A DNA stretch of 64,000 bases from Bacillota bacterium (GCA_017522185.1 JAFWZZ010000016.1:1-64000), one strand, 5' to 3'. Positions 1-6,869 are shown, counted from the first letter of the stretch. Made by a program: numbers and translations. The notes: generated by a model from the letters alone, not told the origin.

Positions 1-1
1 A

Positions 2-1192
2 GTCATGCAGTTTGTGCATGAGGAAGAAGTGAAGTTTATCCGTCTCACTTTCTGTGATGTATTTGGAAAACAGAAAAATATTACCATCATGCCGGAGGAA
101 CTTTCCCGTGCATTTGAATACGGGATTGCTTTCGATGCTTCGGCAATTGCAGGGTTTGGTGACGAATCACGTTGCGATCTTCTGCTTCATCCAGACGCCG
201 AAACACTTATGCCTCTGCCATGGCGTCCTGAACACGGGAATGTAGTTCGAATGTTTGCAAGTATATCTTATCCGGATGGTGCACCTTTTGAATGTGATAC
301 CCGCACACTTCTAAAAAATGCAATAGATACGGCCGAAAAAGCAGGATATACATTTGCCTTCGGTGCTGAACAGGAATTTTATCTTTTCAACCTGGATGAA
401 GAAGGGAAACCAACCAAGATACCCCATGATGAAGCCGGTTATATGGATATTGCACCCGAAGATCGCGGTGAAAACATACGCCGTGAAATTTGCCTGACAC
501 TAGAGCAGATGGGAATTCGTCCAGAAAGTTCCCACCATGAACAAGGGCCCGGCCAGAATGAGATTGACTTCAGGTATTCCGATGCCCTTATGGCAGCCGA
601 CAACGCAATGACCTTCCAGACGATTGTAAAAACAATCGCCCGCCAGAACGGTCTTTTGGCAGATTTCTCTGCAAAGCCCCTTGATAATCAGCCTGGAAAC
701 GGGTTCCATATCAACATGTCGGTAAAACCAAACGAAAAAGATGAAAACTTTGATTATATGATTGCCGGAATTCTCGACAAGATTGAGGCCATGACACTAT
801 TTTTAAATCCTTCTGAAAATTCATACAAACGATTCGGCAAGGATAAAGCCCCCGGCTATGTGACATGGTCCAAAGAGAACCGTTCGCAACTTGTCAGAGT
901 TCCTGCTGCAGTCGGTGAATACTGCCGGGCAGAACTCCGTTCTCCTGATCCAACCGCCAATCCATATTTGGCGTTCGCACTTATGATTTACGCTGGACTT
1001 GAAGGTATGCAAAACAGGCTTCCTCTGCCTTCTCCTGCAGATTTTAACCTGTACAAATCTTCCGAGGAAACGCTGAAGCCTTTCAAAAAGCTTCCTTCTG
1101 ATATAAAGGAAGCCCGCAGAATTGCAGCGGACAGCAGTTTTATCAGAAGGCATGTGCCTGATGCAATCTTAGATATTTACTGCTGCAGATAA
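2..1192 (+). CDS. glnA: Glutamine synthetase, 5' end outside window
   Basis: Type I glutamine synthetase, which makes glutamine from glutamate, ammonia and ATP. The frame is open to the window edge. The Met at base 5 lies inside the conserved N-terminal strand (FVHEEEVKFIRLTFCD), so only about ten residues seem to be missing. Family landmarks are GAEQEFYLF (metal-binding Glu), the Glu-rich HHEQGPGQNEID segment, GNGFHINMS, NRSQLVRVP and ELRSPDPTANPYLA. The C-terminus stops at DIYCCR and lacks the long helical tail (YR..V..WE..) of ordinary bacterial GlnA, a form I associate with ANTAR-linked copies. The gene is 38 bases before an ANTAR regulator and probably shares its operon. Confidence 0.93.
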   Translation, partial: VMQFVHEEEVKFIRLTFCDVFGKQKNITIMPEELSRAFEYGIAFDASAIAGFGDESRCDLLLHPDAETLMPLPWRPEHGNVVRMFASISYPDGAPFECDTRTLLKNAIDTAEKAGYTFAFGAEQEFYLFNLDEEGKPTKIPHDEAGYMDIAPEDRGENIRREICLTLEQMGIRPESSHHEQGPGQNEIDFRYSDALMAADNAMTFQTIVKTIARQNGLLADFSAKPLDNQPGNGFHINMSVKPNEKDENFDYMIAGILDKIEAMTLFLNPSENSYKRFGKDKAPGYVTWSKENRSQLVRVPAAVGEYCRAELRSPDPTANPYLAFALMIYAGLEGMQNRLPLPSPADFNLYKSSEETLKPFKKLPSDIKEARRIAADSSFIRRHVPDAILDIYCCR

Positions 1193-1230
1193 CCCGTAAT
1201 ATATATTTCCACAAAGAAGGGAGGAAAAAA

Positions 1231-1815
1231 ATGAGTTTAAAAGAGCGCGTTTACAGTGTGCTGATTGTATCAGCTGCAGAAAACTTTGCATCCTCTTTTT
1301 CTTCACTTCTGACGGAGTCCAAATATATGCCGGTTCGCATTGTTTCCAGTATAAGTGCAGCCAAACGTGCTCTCTCAGAGCGTGCCTACGATTACGTAAT
1401 AATAAACTCCCCTTTGCACGATGATACTGGTGTGCGCTTTGCCATCGATACTTGTAATCGCCGTGGCACGATTGTTCTTCTCTTTGTCCGTGCGGATCTG
1501 CATGATGAGATTCACAACAAAGTAGTCGGATATGGTGTGTTTACTTTACAAAAACCTACATCAAAACCTACTGTTGTCACCGCACTGAACTGGATGTCCA
1601 GTGCAAGGGAACTTCTTCGTAAAACGGAAAAGAAAACCCTTTCGATCGAAGAAAAGATGGAGGAAATCAGAATTGTAAACAGAGCAAAGTGGCTCCTTAT
1701 CAGTGAAATAAACATGGATGAGCCTGAGGCCCACCGTTATATCGAGAAGCAGGCCATGGACCGATGTGTTTCAAAAAAAGAAATTGCGGAAGAAATTATC
1801 AAAACATATTTGTAA
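1231..1815 (+). CDS. ANTAR-domain response regulator (pseudo-receiver)
   Basis: RNA-binding antitermination regulator of 194 residues. Residues 1-125 resemble a receiver fold, but the position of the phosphorylated Asp reads VIINSPL, so Asn replaces Asp and the domain may not be phosphorylated. After a helical linker (SIEEKMEEIR), residues 145-194 form an ANTAR domain with the typical NRAKWLLI, EPEAHRYIEKQAMD and EIAEEII helices. ANTAR proteins bind paired RNA hairpins in leader transcripts and stop termination. The gene follows glnA with a strong AGGGAGG site, an arrangement common in Clostridia, so control of nitrogen-assimilation transcripts is the likely role. Any target hairpins before glnA lie outside the window. 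Confidence 0.85.
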   Translation: MSLKERVYSVLIVSAAENFASSFSSLLTESKYMPVRIVSSISAAKRALSERAYDYVIINSPLHDDTGVRFAIDTCNRRGTIVLLFVRADLHDEIHNKVVGYGVFTLQKPTSKPTVVTALNWMSSARELLRKTEKKTLSIEEKMEEIRIVNRAKWLLISEINMDEPEAHRYIEKQAMDRCVSKKEIAEEIIKTYL

Positions 1816-1822
1816 AAGGAAA

Positions 1823-1860
1823 AACAGAGCAGCAATTACTGCTCTGTTCTTATCTTATTT
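1823..1860. terminator. Bidirectional terminator between ANTAR and HicB genes
   Basis: A stem of 9-10 base pairs (ACAGAGCAG / CTGCTCTGT, arms 1824-1832 and 1839-1847) has a six-base loop. It is followed by T-rich sequence on the plus strand and by a T5 run on the minus strand, so it can end both the glnA operon and the convergent HicB-like gene. Confidence 0.8.
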
Positions 1861-2058
1861 TGTTGGAGTTGGCAATTGCTTACCATCTTCCTCCAGGCCA
1901 ACAATCACACAGCCAAGCAACTCTCTTGCAGATAATAGTGCATCGCTATCATCTATTCCACTGGTGGCACAATCTAAATCAGGAAATGCTACGGCAATTT
2001 CCTGTCCTTCTTCATAAGTAAATACCGCGGGATAACAAACACGTTCTGGTTTTTTCAT
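1855..2058 (-). CDS. Orphan HicB-like antitoxin-fold protein
   Basis: Protein of 67 residues with the HicB N-terminal pattern: YPAVFTYEEGQEIAVAFPDLDCATSG, then an amphipathic helix (DALLSARELLGCVIVGLEEDGKQLPTPT). This is the partial RNase-H-like fold of the HicB family. It ends directly after the fold, so the DNA-binding ribbon-helix-helix or HTH tail of full HicB antitoxins is absent. No HicA toxin frame is seen beside it; upstream bases 2059-2190 hold no coding frame. It may be a remnant of a toxin-antitoxin pair or one of the common free-standing short HicB-like proteins. Function unknown. Confidence 0.7.
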   Translation of the reverse strand: MKKPERVCYPAVFTYEEGQEIAVAFPDLDCATSGIDDSDALLSARELLGCVIVGLEEDGKQLPTPTK

Positions 2059-2189
2059 TGTATCAACTACTCTTCGCCTCCCCTTTTAGTTTTTAGATAT
2101 TGTAACTTTGCACATCTGAGACTCCAAGTAACTTGTTTATTTTTGATCATTTTCTGTAAGTTTTTGACACTCTGCACATAAAATTAGTT

Positions 2190-2217
2190 AAAAAAAGTGT
2201 AGAAAAACTCCACACCT
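2190..2217 (-). terminator. Terminator of the acetyltransferase operon
   Basis: Minus-strand hairpin (GTGTGGAG, T loop, CTACAC with one bulge) followed by a run of seven T. It lies about 100 bases past the stop of the acetyltransferase at 2319. Confidence 0.6.
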
Positions 2218-2318
2218 TGATGACAGATATCTGTATATTGCCCATATCTTCGAATACTTGCTCCGTGATATGAACATGATACATCATATTTGATTTTTTT
2301 CTCCTTAAATTTAGCAAA

Positions 2319-2798
2319 CTATTTCACATTAAAGTATTTCACATAAAACTTCATATCCGCCGGGCTGTACCCCTGCGAAATATAGAATTCCATGGCGTTG
2401 GGATTGGTTACTTCTGACTGGAATTGCAGCCTTTTACAGCCCCTTGCTATCGCAAACTCTTCGATAAAATTCAGTGCCTGCCGGCCATATCCTTTGCCGC
2501 GAACATCCGGATACAGATACAAGTCGTCCAGAATCAACGCTTTGCCGTGGGTCCATACGCTGTAAATGGTCATCAGATTAGCAAAGCCCACTGGTACACC
2601 ATCTTCCTCGAAAAGCATCAAACTGATTAACTCGTCGGAGCCAAGGGCTTCCTCAAAAGTCTTTGCAAACTGTTCATCTGAAGTCTGCCCAGTGTTGTTC
2701 CATAAGCCATCGTCCTGAATTTCCTCCGCCATGAAAGCACGGTTCATGGCAGTCCAGCATTCTAAATCAGTTTTGTTACATAAGCGGTAGGTAAACAT
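2319..2798 (-). CDS. GNAT family N-acetyltransferase
   Basis: Acetyl-CoA-dependent acetyltransferase of 159 residues, substrate unknown. LILDDLYLYPDVRGKGYGRQALNFIEEFA is the motif A region, with the R/Q-x-x-G-x-G/A pyrophosphate loop (RGKGYG). It is followed by the C-terminal FQSEVTNPNAMEFYISQGY motif of the fold. The frame stays open upstream to 2852, but I place the start at 2798 (MFTYRLCN). GGGAGGAG sits just before it, and an upstream start would run into the preceding gene. It is probably co-transcribed with the diphthine-ligase-like gene, 16 bases upstream. Confidence 0.85.
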   Translation of the reverse strand: MFTYRLCNKTDLECWTAMNRAFMAEEIQDDGLWNNTGQTSDEQFAKTFEEALGSDELISLMLFEEDGVPVGFANLMTIYSVWTHGKALILDDLYLYPDVRGKGYGRQALNFIEEFAIARGCKRLQFQSEVTNPNAMEFYISQGYSPADMKFYVKYFNVK

Positions 2799-2814
2799 TT
2801 TATAACTCTCCTCC

Positions 2815-3462
2815 CTATTCCACAAATACATCAACAATGGAAAAATCCCCAAAGTCTATCAGTTTTCCTGTCTGATAAGGAAGTTTTTCCTTGAATATCG
2901 GTCCGTCAACAACTAAAGTATGGTATTCTCCATTCTCCCCACATATATCAATACCACAGTCTTTCATCATCGAAATAGATACATCATCTATAAACTTTCC
3001 TAAAATGGATTTCGGAAGTAGCGTATTGTTGATGGATTTAATCAAACACCGGTATCCTAGTTCCACCAGTTCATATACATTTTCTTCCCGGTTTCTCTGC
3101 CACAAAGGAAACACTGCTTCAAGTTCTGCATTGGCACATCTTTCCTCAGCCCACATTCGATTGCCTTCTATATCAATATCGCCAAAGCAGGCAGCCTCTG
3201 CCCCCATGGCCTTTGCCTTCCGAAGGCTTTCTTCCATGGCAAGATGATATCGCTCTCCTTCTGATGGTGTAATCAAAAGCGGCAGCTCCAGACACTTAGA
3301 ATACGCCTCCAACATTGCATAGTCTGCTCCGTGGAAAAATGAACGGTCTATATTCTCATTGACCATGACAAGAAGCGCAACCGGTTTATGTCCCTGCTCT
3401 ATCATTTTATGTAATGCCAGCGTACTATCTTTGCCGCAGCTATATGACATGACAAAGTTCAT
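2815..3462 (-). CDS. DPH6-like adenine nucleotide alpha-hydrolase (diphthine-ammonia ligase family)
   Basis: Protein of 215 residues of the PP-loop ATPase family PF01902. The N-terminus MNFVMSYSCGKDSTLALHKM holds the SxGKDS ATP-pyrophosphate loop. Later family landmarks are GAEAACFGDID near residue 98 and CGENGEYHTLVVDGPIF near residue 180. In eukaryotes and archaea DPH6 performs the last amidation of diphthamide, but bacteria lack diphthamide, so the bacterial relatives must use another substrate. The family assignment is secure, the reaction is not. Confidence 0.85.
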   Translation of the reverse strand: MNFVMSYSCGKDSTLALHKMIEQGHKPVALLVMVNENIDRSFFHGADYAMLEAYSKCLELPLLITPSEGERYHLAMEESLRKAKAMGAEAACFGDIDIEGNRMWAEERCANAELEAVFPLWQRNREENVYELVELGYRCLIKSINNTLLPKSILGKFIDDVSISMMKDCGIDICGENGEYHTLVVDGPIFKEKLPYQTGKLIDFGDFSIVDVFVE

Positions 3463-3525
3463 CTCTGTAATCCCCCTTGTATCAAATTACATACGTTGAT
3501 TATATCATAATCCTATCTGTGAAGA

Positions 3526-3556
3526 AAGGCAGTCATCTAAATAAGATGACCGCCTT
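3526..3556 (-). terminator. Hairpin terminator after acetyltransferase
   Basis: Stem AAGGC-x-GTCATCT / AGATGAC-x-GCCTT with one internal mismatch (arms 3526-3538 and 3544-3556). On the minus strand it is followed by TTTCTTC just past the stop at 3561. Confidence 0.65.
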
Positions 3557-3560
3557 ATCG

Positions 3561-4166
3561 TTAATCTTTCTCCACCCAATACGGCAACGGAGGTTTCTCT
3601 CCTTTTGGTAAAGGGATGATGACATCTGTACGTCTTTCTCCGTAGATTTCTTTATGTTCCAATTGATTTACATCCAGATTTTTAGGAACCTCTTCATAGG
3701 ACATGGCATTAAATCGCATTCCACAAGTAGCCATCTCATACATTTTCACCCATCCATTACGCTCATAGAAACGAATTCTCCTCTTTCGGATTTCATTTTC
3801 TGCAGAATTATCGTTATCAAACGGTGTTTCAGATTCCAGAATCAAACATATATTTGGATTCTTTTCTAAGGCAATCACGTGTGCTTTCAACATCTTCAGA
3901 ATGCCTCTGCCAATGCCTTTATTACGTAAAACTTCAGGTACGCCCAAATAGTCCAGTAAATATGCCGAATTCCCTTTACGTTTCCAAATGGTTGCATAAC
4001 CTGCAATATGATTACCGGCTTCATATACAATGACATCATATTTCCCACTTAGCTTTAGATTGATGATATCTTCCAAAGGTTTAATCTCATTAGGCGGAAA
4101 GTCCGCACAAAGATGGTTTTGATACCACGTTTTATACTCATCCACTCTTAATACTCTGTTTTTCAT
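3561..4166 (-). CDS. GNAT family N-acetyltransferase
   Basis: Protein of 201 residues with a GNAT core in the middle: YDVIVYEAGNHIAGYATI, then LLDYLGVPEVLRNKGIGRGILKML, where RNKGIG is the acetyl-CoA pyrophosphate loop. RFYERNGWVKM is the conserved C-terminal motif. The remaining 50 residues, ending in PLPYWVEKD, are an extension without a recognised domain. The start is supported by AGGAGG seven bases upstream. It is monocistronic, with a terminator after it. Substrate unknown. Confidence 0.82.
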   Translation of the reverse strand: MKNRVLRVDEYKTWYQNHLCADFPPNEIKPLEDIINLKLSGKYDVIVYEAGNHIAGYATIWKRKGNSAYLLDYLGVPEVLRNKGIGRGILKMLKAHVIALEKNPNICLILESETPFDNDNSAENEIRKRRIRFYERNGWVKMYEMATCGMRFNAMSYEEVPKNLDVNQLEHKEIYGERRTDVIIPLPKGEKPPLPYWVEKD

Positions 4167-4248
4167 TTCTCTACCTCCTATTGTTTATGAGTATAGGAGT
4201 GTAGAATTGAGCAAACAATAGGGGTGCCCTAAGTCGGACTTATACGTC

Positions 4249-5007
4249 TTATTTTGGCTTTATCTGCATATATTCTCTTTTCACACGTTCATAATAAGTT
4301 TGTGATATAGGGCATGCATCCCCGTCAACAAAGATAGCAAGCCAGTTTCTTCTGCCGTTTCGAATGATTTCGCTGACAGCTTCTAGATTCACAGCAAAAC
4401 TTTTATGACACTGCACAAAAGTATCTCCAACGATCTGTGTACAAAAATCTCGCAGCGTAATTCTTTTTAATTCAAAGCGGCCAGAAGTACAATGCACTGT
4501 CAAAAGCTTATTCTGCACTTCGGCATAAAGAATTTCTTTCCGTTCAATCATCAACTCACCCTGGTCATGTTCCAAATATACAAAATTACTGAGCTGTCGC
4601 TTTTGATCCTTCAAAATTTCATCCAGATAAAGGCATAGTTTTGCCTGGACATCCGTTCTCTCGATAGGCATAGAAATAAAGTTCTTACGCTTATAGCTTT
4701 CGTATCCCGCAAGTTGAGGATATCCCACCATATTGTAACTAAGATTCGTTAGGAGAAGAACAGGCTTATCTTCGTAACGTTTCTTTTGACGCAATAGATT
4801 CTCAAGGACGGTTCCACTTTTCGGTTTCATTTTAACTTGAAAGATAAACAAGTCAATATTAAATTCTTCACTCTGAATGATAGTCTCCGCTTCCCCCGTA
4901 TCTGTAGTAGCGATAAGATTTACCATATCTTCCAATCCACCAATAATACTCGAAGCTAAGTGTTCATTGATTTTGTTTTTCTGAGAAACCATCATAATTG
5001 TAATCAT
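4249..5007 (-). CDS. LytTR-family DNA-binding regulator with degenerate receiver
   Basis: Regulator of 252 residues. The C-terminal 105 residues form a LytTR domain (VYLEHDQGELMIERKEILYAE, LLTVHCTSGRFELKRITLRDF, FVQCHKSFAVNL), which binds DNA with beta strands. The N-terminal half has the length of a receiver, but the acidic pair is missing (VSQKN) and the acceptor position reads LFIFQVKM with Gln, so phosphorylation is unlikely. No histidine kinase gene is adjacent. The start at MITIMM has GGAGG five bases upstream. Targets are unknown; such regulators often control peptide signalling or surface functions. Confidence 0.82.
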   Translation of the reverse strand: MITIMMVSQKNKINEHLASSIIGGLEDMVNLIATTDTGEAETIIQSEEFNIDLFIFQVKMKPKSGTVLENLLRQKKRYEDKPVLLLTNLSYNMVGYPQLAGYESYKRKNFISMPIERTDVQAKLCLYLDEILKDQKRQLSNFVYLEHDQGELMIERKEILYAEVQNKLLTVHCTSGRFELKRITLRDFCTQIVGDTFVQCHKSFAVNLEAVSEIIRNGRRNWLAIFVDGDACPISQTYYERVKREYMQIKPK

Positions 5008-5114
5008 GCCTACCTCCTCGATATAGATTATCTGTACATTTTACCTCTACTTTACGATACGTTCAATGGCATCTTAGGGCTGTATTGGACAAGAAAAGCA
5101 TACAAAAAGAAAAA

Positions 5115-5140
5115 GCCGAGAGATTTGATTGTCTCCCGGC
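5115..5140 (-). terminator. Terminator of the ECF sigma operon
   Basis: Stem GCCGGGAGA / TCTCTCGGC on the minus strand with an eight-base loop and one G-T pair, followed by TTTTTCTTTTT. It lies ten bases past the stop at 5150. Confidence 0.85.
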
Positions 5141-5149
5141 AAAGGATAC

Positions 5150-5950
5150 TTAATTCACTCTTTCAAGTGTAAATTTATGATTTTTATTATCGTCTATGGC
5201 GCATCCCATTTTCATGTCAACCGTTTCTGTGGTTCCATCATCAAAGTTTACACCACAGGTTATAACAACACCATCTAAAAGTTCCTGATAATGTTTTTCT
5301 AAGTCCTGAATTGTTGGATCTTCTGCTGAAATGAAATCCCCGCCATCTGATAAAGGAATTCCTTCTCTAGCAATATTAATCCATATCGTCTCTGAACTTT
5401 GCAGATTATAGTCTAATGTAAAGTTGGAATAATATTTTACTTCACTACCGGGACCGCCACCATTTTGGCCTGCATTGATTACATCAATTTCATTTCCCTC
5501 AGCTATATTACTTTTACCCTTTTTTTCTACTATCTGAAAACCACCTTTGTTCACACTGTAATCAATATTTTTAATATGTTCCCCTTCAAATTTAATTGGA
5601 ATATTGATACAGTAATATCCACTATCATACTCGTCCGTTCCTATAGAATGTCCCCCTATACCTGGATTGATTGCCAATTTCTCGCCAATGTGCAATTCAT
5701 CTTTTGTGCTGTCATCAGCCGCATTTACCACTAAAACAAAGCTTTGTGCATCTTTCGCAAAGAAGCCATTGCCTGCAGTTACACCAAATACTGAAAGCAT
5801 AACGATACACGTAGCGATTAAAGTTCTTTTTGCCATAAAACCGAATGCAGTCTTCCTTGATTCTTTCATTGATTCTACCTCCACATGAAAATGCTTGGAG
5901 GTATGTAATACCTTGAACGCATCCTTATATTTTTCACGATTCGTCTTCAT
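5150..5950 (-). CDS. Putative membrane-anchored anti-sigma-like protein
   Basis: Protein of 266 residues encoded directly after, and overlapping by 17 bases, an ECF sigma factor gene. The N-terminus (about 40 residues, charged) would be cytoplasmic. One membrane segment (TLIATCIVMLSVFGVTAG, near residues 43-60) precedes an extracytoplasmic region of about 200 residues rich in Gly, Asp and Lys. Position and topology match the anti-sigma partner of an ECF factor, but I recognise no named anti-sigma domain. By inference it holds the sigma factor inactive and senses an external signal. Confidence 0.6.
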   Translation of the reverse strand: MKTNREKYKDAFKVLHTSKHFHVEVESMKESRKTAFGFMAKRTLIATCIVMLSVFGVTAGNGFFAKDAQSFVLVVNAADDSTKDELHIGEKLAINPGIGGHSIGTDEYDSGYYCINIPIKFEGEHIKNIDYSVNKGGFQIVEKKGKSNIAEGNEIDVINAGQNGGGPGSEVKYYSNFTLDYNLQSSETIWINIAREGIPLSDGGDFISAEDPTIQDLEKHYQELLDGVVITCGVNFDDGTTETVDMKMGCAIDDNKNHKFTLERVN

Positions 5951-6419
5951 TCCACGCCTCCTTCAACTTTTCTTTGAGAAGTTTCCTGCCTCGCGCCAAT
6001 TGACTCTTTACCGTATTTTCTTTAACCTGTAAAATCTCACTTATTTCGCTGATTGAATAATCTTCAAAGTAAAACAAATGCAACACCACCCTGTATTTTC
6101 TTGGCAGAGACATAACCGTATCGAACACCTGACTGTCTTCCTGCGTCTCAAAAGGCAGCTCCTGCATATACTCCTGAAAAGTTATACGATTTCGCTTCCA
6201 AAATGACAGCACTATGTTTTTCGCCTGATTGATGGTAACACGCAGAAGCCATGCTTTGATGTGCTGTTCACTTTCGAAATCCTGTTTACTTTTCAAATAT
6301 TTCAAATAGGTTTCTTGCACAATGTCCTCTGCATCCTGAGCATTCTTGCATATACTGAATGCTGCAGAAAACAAATTGTCTTTATATTTTTTTACCAGTA
6401 ATTCTATTGGCACCCTCAT
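5934..6419 (-). CDS. ECF-type RNA polymerase sigma factor
   Basis: Sigma-70 family group IV factor of 161 residues. Region 2 is LFSAAFSICKNAQDAEDIVQETYLKYL (residues 14-40), including the DAEDIVQET core. Region 4 is LPRKYRVVLHLFYFEDYSISEISEILQVKENTVKSQLARGRKLLKEKL (about 109-156), an HTH for the -35 element. GAGGAG precedes the start. Its stop overlaps the putative anti-sigma gene, so the two are translationally linked. A promoter-like TGCAAC element upstream suggests autoregulation. The regulon is unknown. Confidence 0.9.
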   Translation of the reverse strand: MRVPIELLVKKYKDNLFSAAFSICKNAQDAEDIVQETYLKYLKSKQDFESEQHIKAWLLRVTINQAKNIVLSFWKRNRITFQEYMQELPFETQEDSQVFDTVMSLPRKYRVVLHLFYFEDYSISEISEILQVKENTVKSQLARGRKLLKEKLKEAWNEDES

Positions 6420-6464
6420 GCATTAACTCCTCATTTTTGTTTCTCGAAAAGGCCTTTCAACAAT

Positions 6465-6493
6465 CATACAAATCGACCCCCTGAAAAGTTGCA
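6465..6493 (-). promoter_or_regulatory. Candidate ECF-type promoter of the sigma operon
   Basis: On the minus strand TGCAAC followed by TTTT (-35 type of many ECF factors) at 6488-6493, then 17 bases, then TGTATG at 6465-6470, 45 bases before the sigma gene. The -35 is ECF-like; the -10 is weaker. Confidence 0.45.
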
Positions 6494-6528
6494 TTTAGTT
6501 GAAATTTTCTATCATCGAATCAGACTTA

Positions 6529-6557
6529 TTGACATCAGTAATCAAATCACGTAAAAT
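6529..6557 (+). promoter_or_regulatory. Strong sigma-A promoter for a small RNA
   Basis: TTGACA at 6529-6534, exactly 17 bases, then TAAAAT at 6552-6557. No coding gene follows on the plus strand. The predicted transcript starts near 6564 and runs into a hairpin plus T-run near 6650, convergent with the small toxin gene. Confidence 0.75.
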
Positions 6558-6563
6558 ATAAGT

Positions 6564-6650
6564 ACAAAAGAGCTACCGATGAACGGTTTGCTCCAACAGA
6601 TGATTTATAAGAAATAAACCGCTTTGTTTGGTAGCATGGGCGGTTTTTTC
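6564..6650 (+). ncRNA. Candidate antitoxin small RNA, about 85 nt
   Basis: Predicted from a consensus promoter at one end and an intrinsic terminator at the other; there is no open frame of note. GCTACC (6572-6577) can pair with GGTAGC (6630-6635), and AAACCGC (6616-6622) with GCGGTTT (6640-6646). It is transcribed towards the toxin gene and overlaps the expected 3' end of the toxin mRNA. This is the geometry of Gram-positive type I antitoxins such as RatA and SR4. It also carries the 12-base sequence ACGGTTTGCTCC found in the toxin leader. The start and end are inferred. Confidence 0.6.
6616..6650. terminator. Shared terminator of small RNA and toxin mRNA
   Basis: Stem AAACCGC / GCGGTTT (6616-6622, 6640-6646) followed by T-rich sequence on the plus strand. 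On the minus strand, downstream of the toxin stop, the same stem is followed by ATTTCTTAT, a weaker tail. Confidence 0.6.
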
Positions 6651-6666
6651 TTATATCAAAGAAAAT

Positions 6667-6747
6667 CTAATGCTTGTTATAAAACAAGGCGATGATTGTT
6701 GCGATAACCATTGTGTAAGCTAAAAGCTGATCTAATGTTATGTACAT
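6667..6747 (-). CDS. Small hydrophobic type I toxin-like peptide (holin-like toxin type)
   Basis: Peptide of 26 residues: MYITLDQLLA, then a single membrane helix (YTMVIATIIALF), then a short basic end (YNKH). The pattern of a few N-terminal residues with L-x-Q-L, one helix and a Lys tail matches the short 'putative holin-like toxin' peptides of Firmicutes. The start at 6747 is set by GGAGG eight bases upstream; an ATG six bases earlier is too close to that site. The ribosome site is sequestered in a hairpin, the promoter carries a LexA box, and a small RNA converges on the gene. By inference it damages membranes when produced during the SOS response. No homology search was possible. Confidence 0.72.
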   Translation of the reverse strand: MYITLDQLLAYTMVIATIIALFYNKH

Positions 6748-6756
6748 CTTCATCAC

Positions 6757-6777
6757 CTCCTATCCGTAAGATAGGAG
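6757..6777 (-). promoter_or_regulatory. Hairpin hiding the toxin ribosome site
   Basis: In the toxin leader CTCCTATC pairs perfectly with GATAGGAG (8 bp, five-base loop), which covers the AGGAGG that drives toxin translation. Such sequestration is typical of type I toxin mRNAs, which stay silent until refolded or processed. Confidence 0.75.
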
Positions 6778-6796
6778 CAAACCGTCCACCGTTGAT

Positions 6797-6830
6797 GACT
6801 TGCCTGCATCTATGATGCAGCGCGCAAGTC
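6797..6830 (-). other. Leader hairpin A of the toxin transcript
   Basis: GACTTGC-CTGCATC-TAT-GATGCAG-CGC-GCAAGTC: two stacked 7-bp stems, a three-base loop and one three-base bulge. It lies in the predicted 5' leader of the toxin mRNA. Its loop context ATC-TAT-GAT is identical to that of hairpin B. Confidence 0.7.
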
Positions 6831-6838
6831 ACATGCAA

Positions 6839-6869
6839 GGTTTCACAAATCTATGATTTGATTGAAACC
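6839..6869 (-). other. Leader hairpin B of the toxin transcript
   Basis: GGTTTCA-CAAATC-TAT-GATTTG-AT-TGAAACC: stacked 7-bp and 6-bp stems with a bulge on the same side as hairpin A and the same apical loop, eight bases away from it. The arms differ in sequence while the architecture is kept, which suggests selection for structure. Confidence 0.7.

Larger units (their letters stand above)
6583..6785. repeat. 12-bp inverted repeat flanking the toxin gene
   Basis: ACGGTTTGCTCC at 6583-6594 is the exact reverse complement of GGAGCAAACCGT at 6774-6785; partial matching continues a few bases further. One arm lies in the toxin 5' leader. The other lies in the small RNA, and in the toxin 3' region if transcription passes the hairpin. 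In a long toxin transcript the two arms would pair end to end, as in known type I toxin mRNAs. Confidence 0.8.

Noticed and set aside
6797-6869. The twin hairpins as an ANTAR target
   Set aside because: ANTAR targets need six-base loops with A at position 1 and G at position 4; these loops are three bases within fully paired stems.
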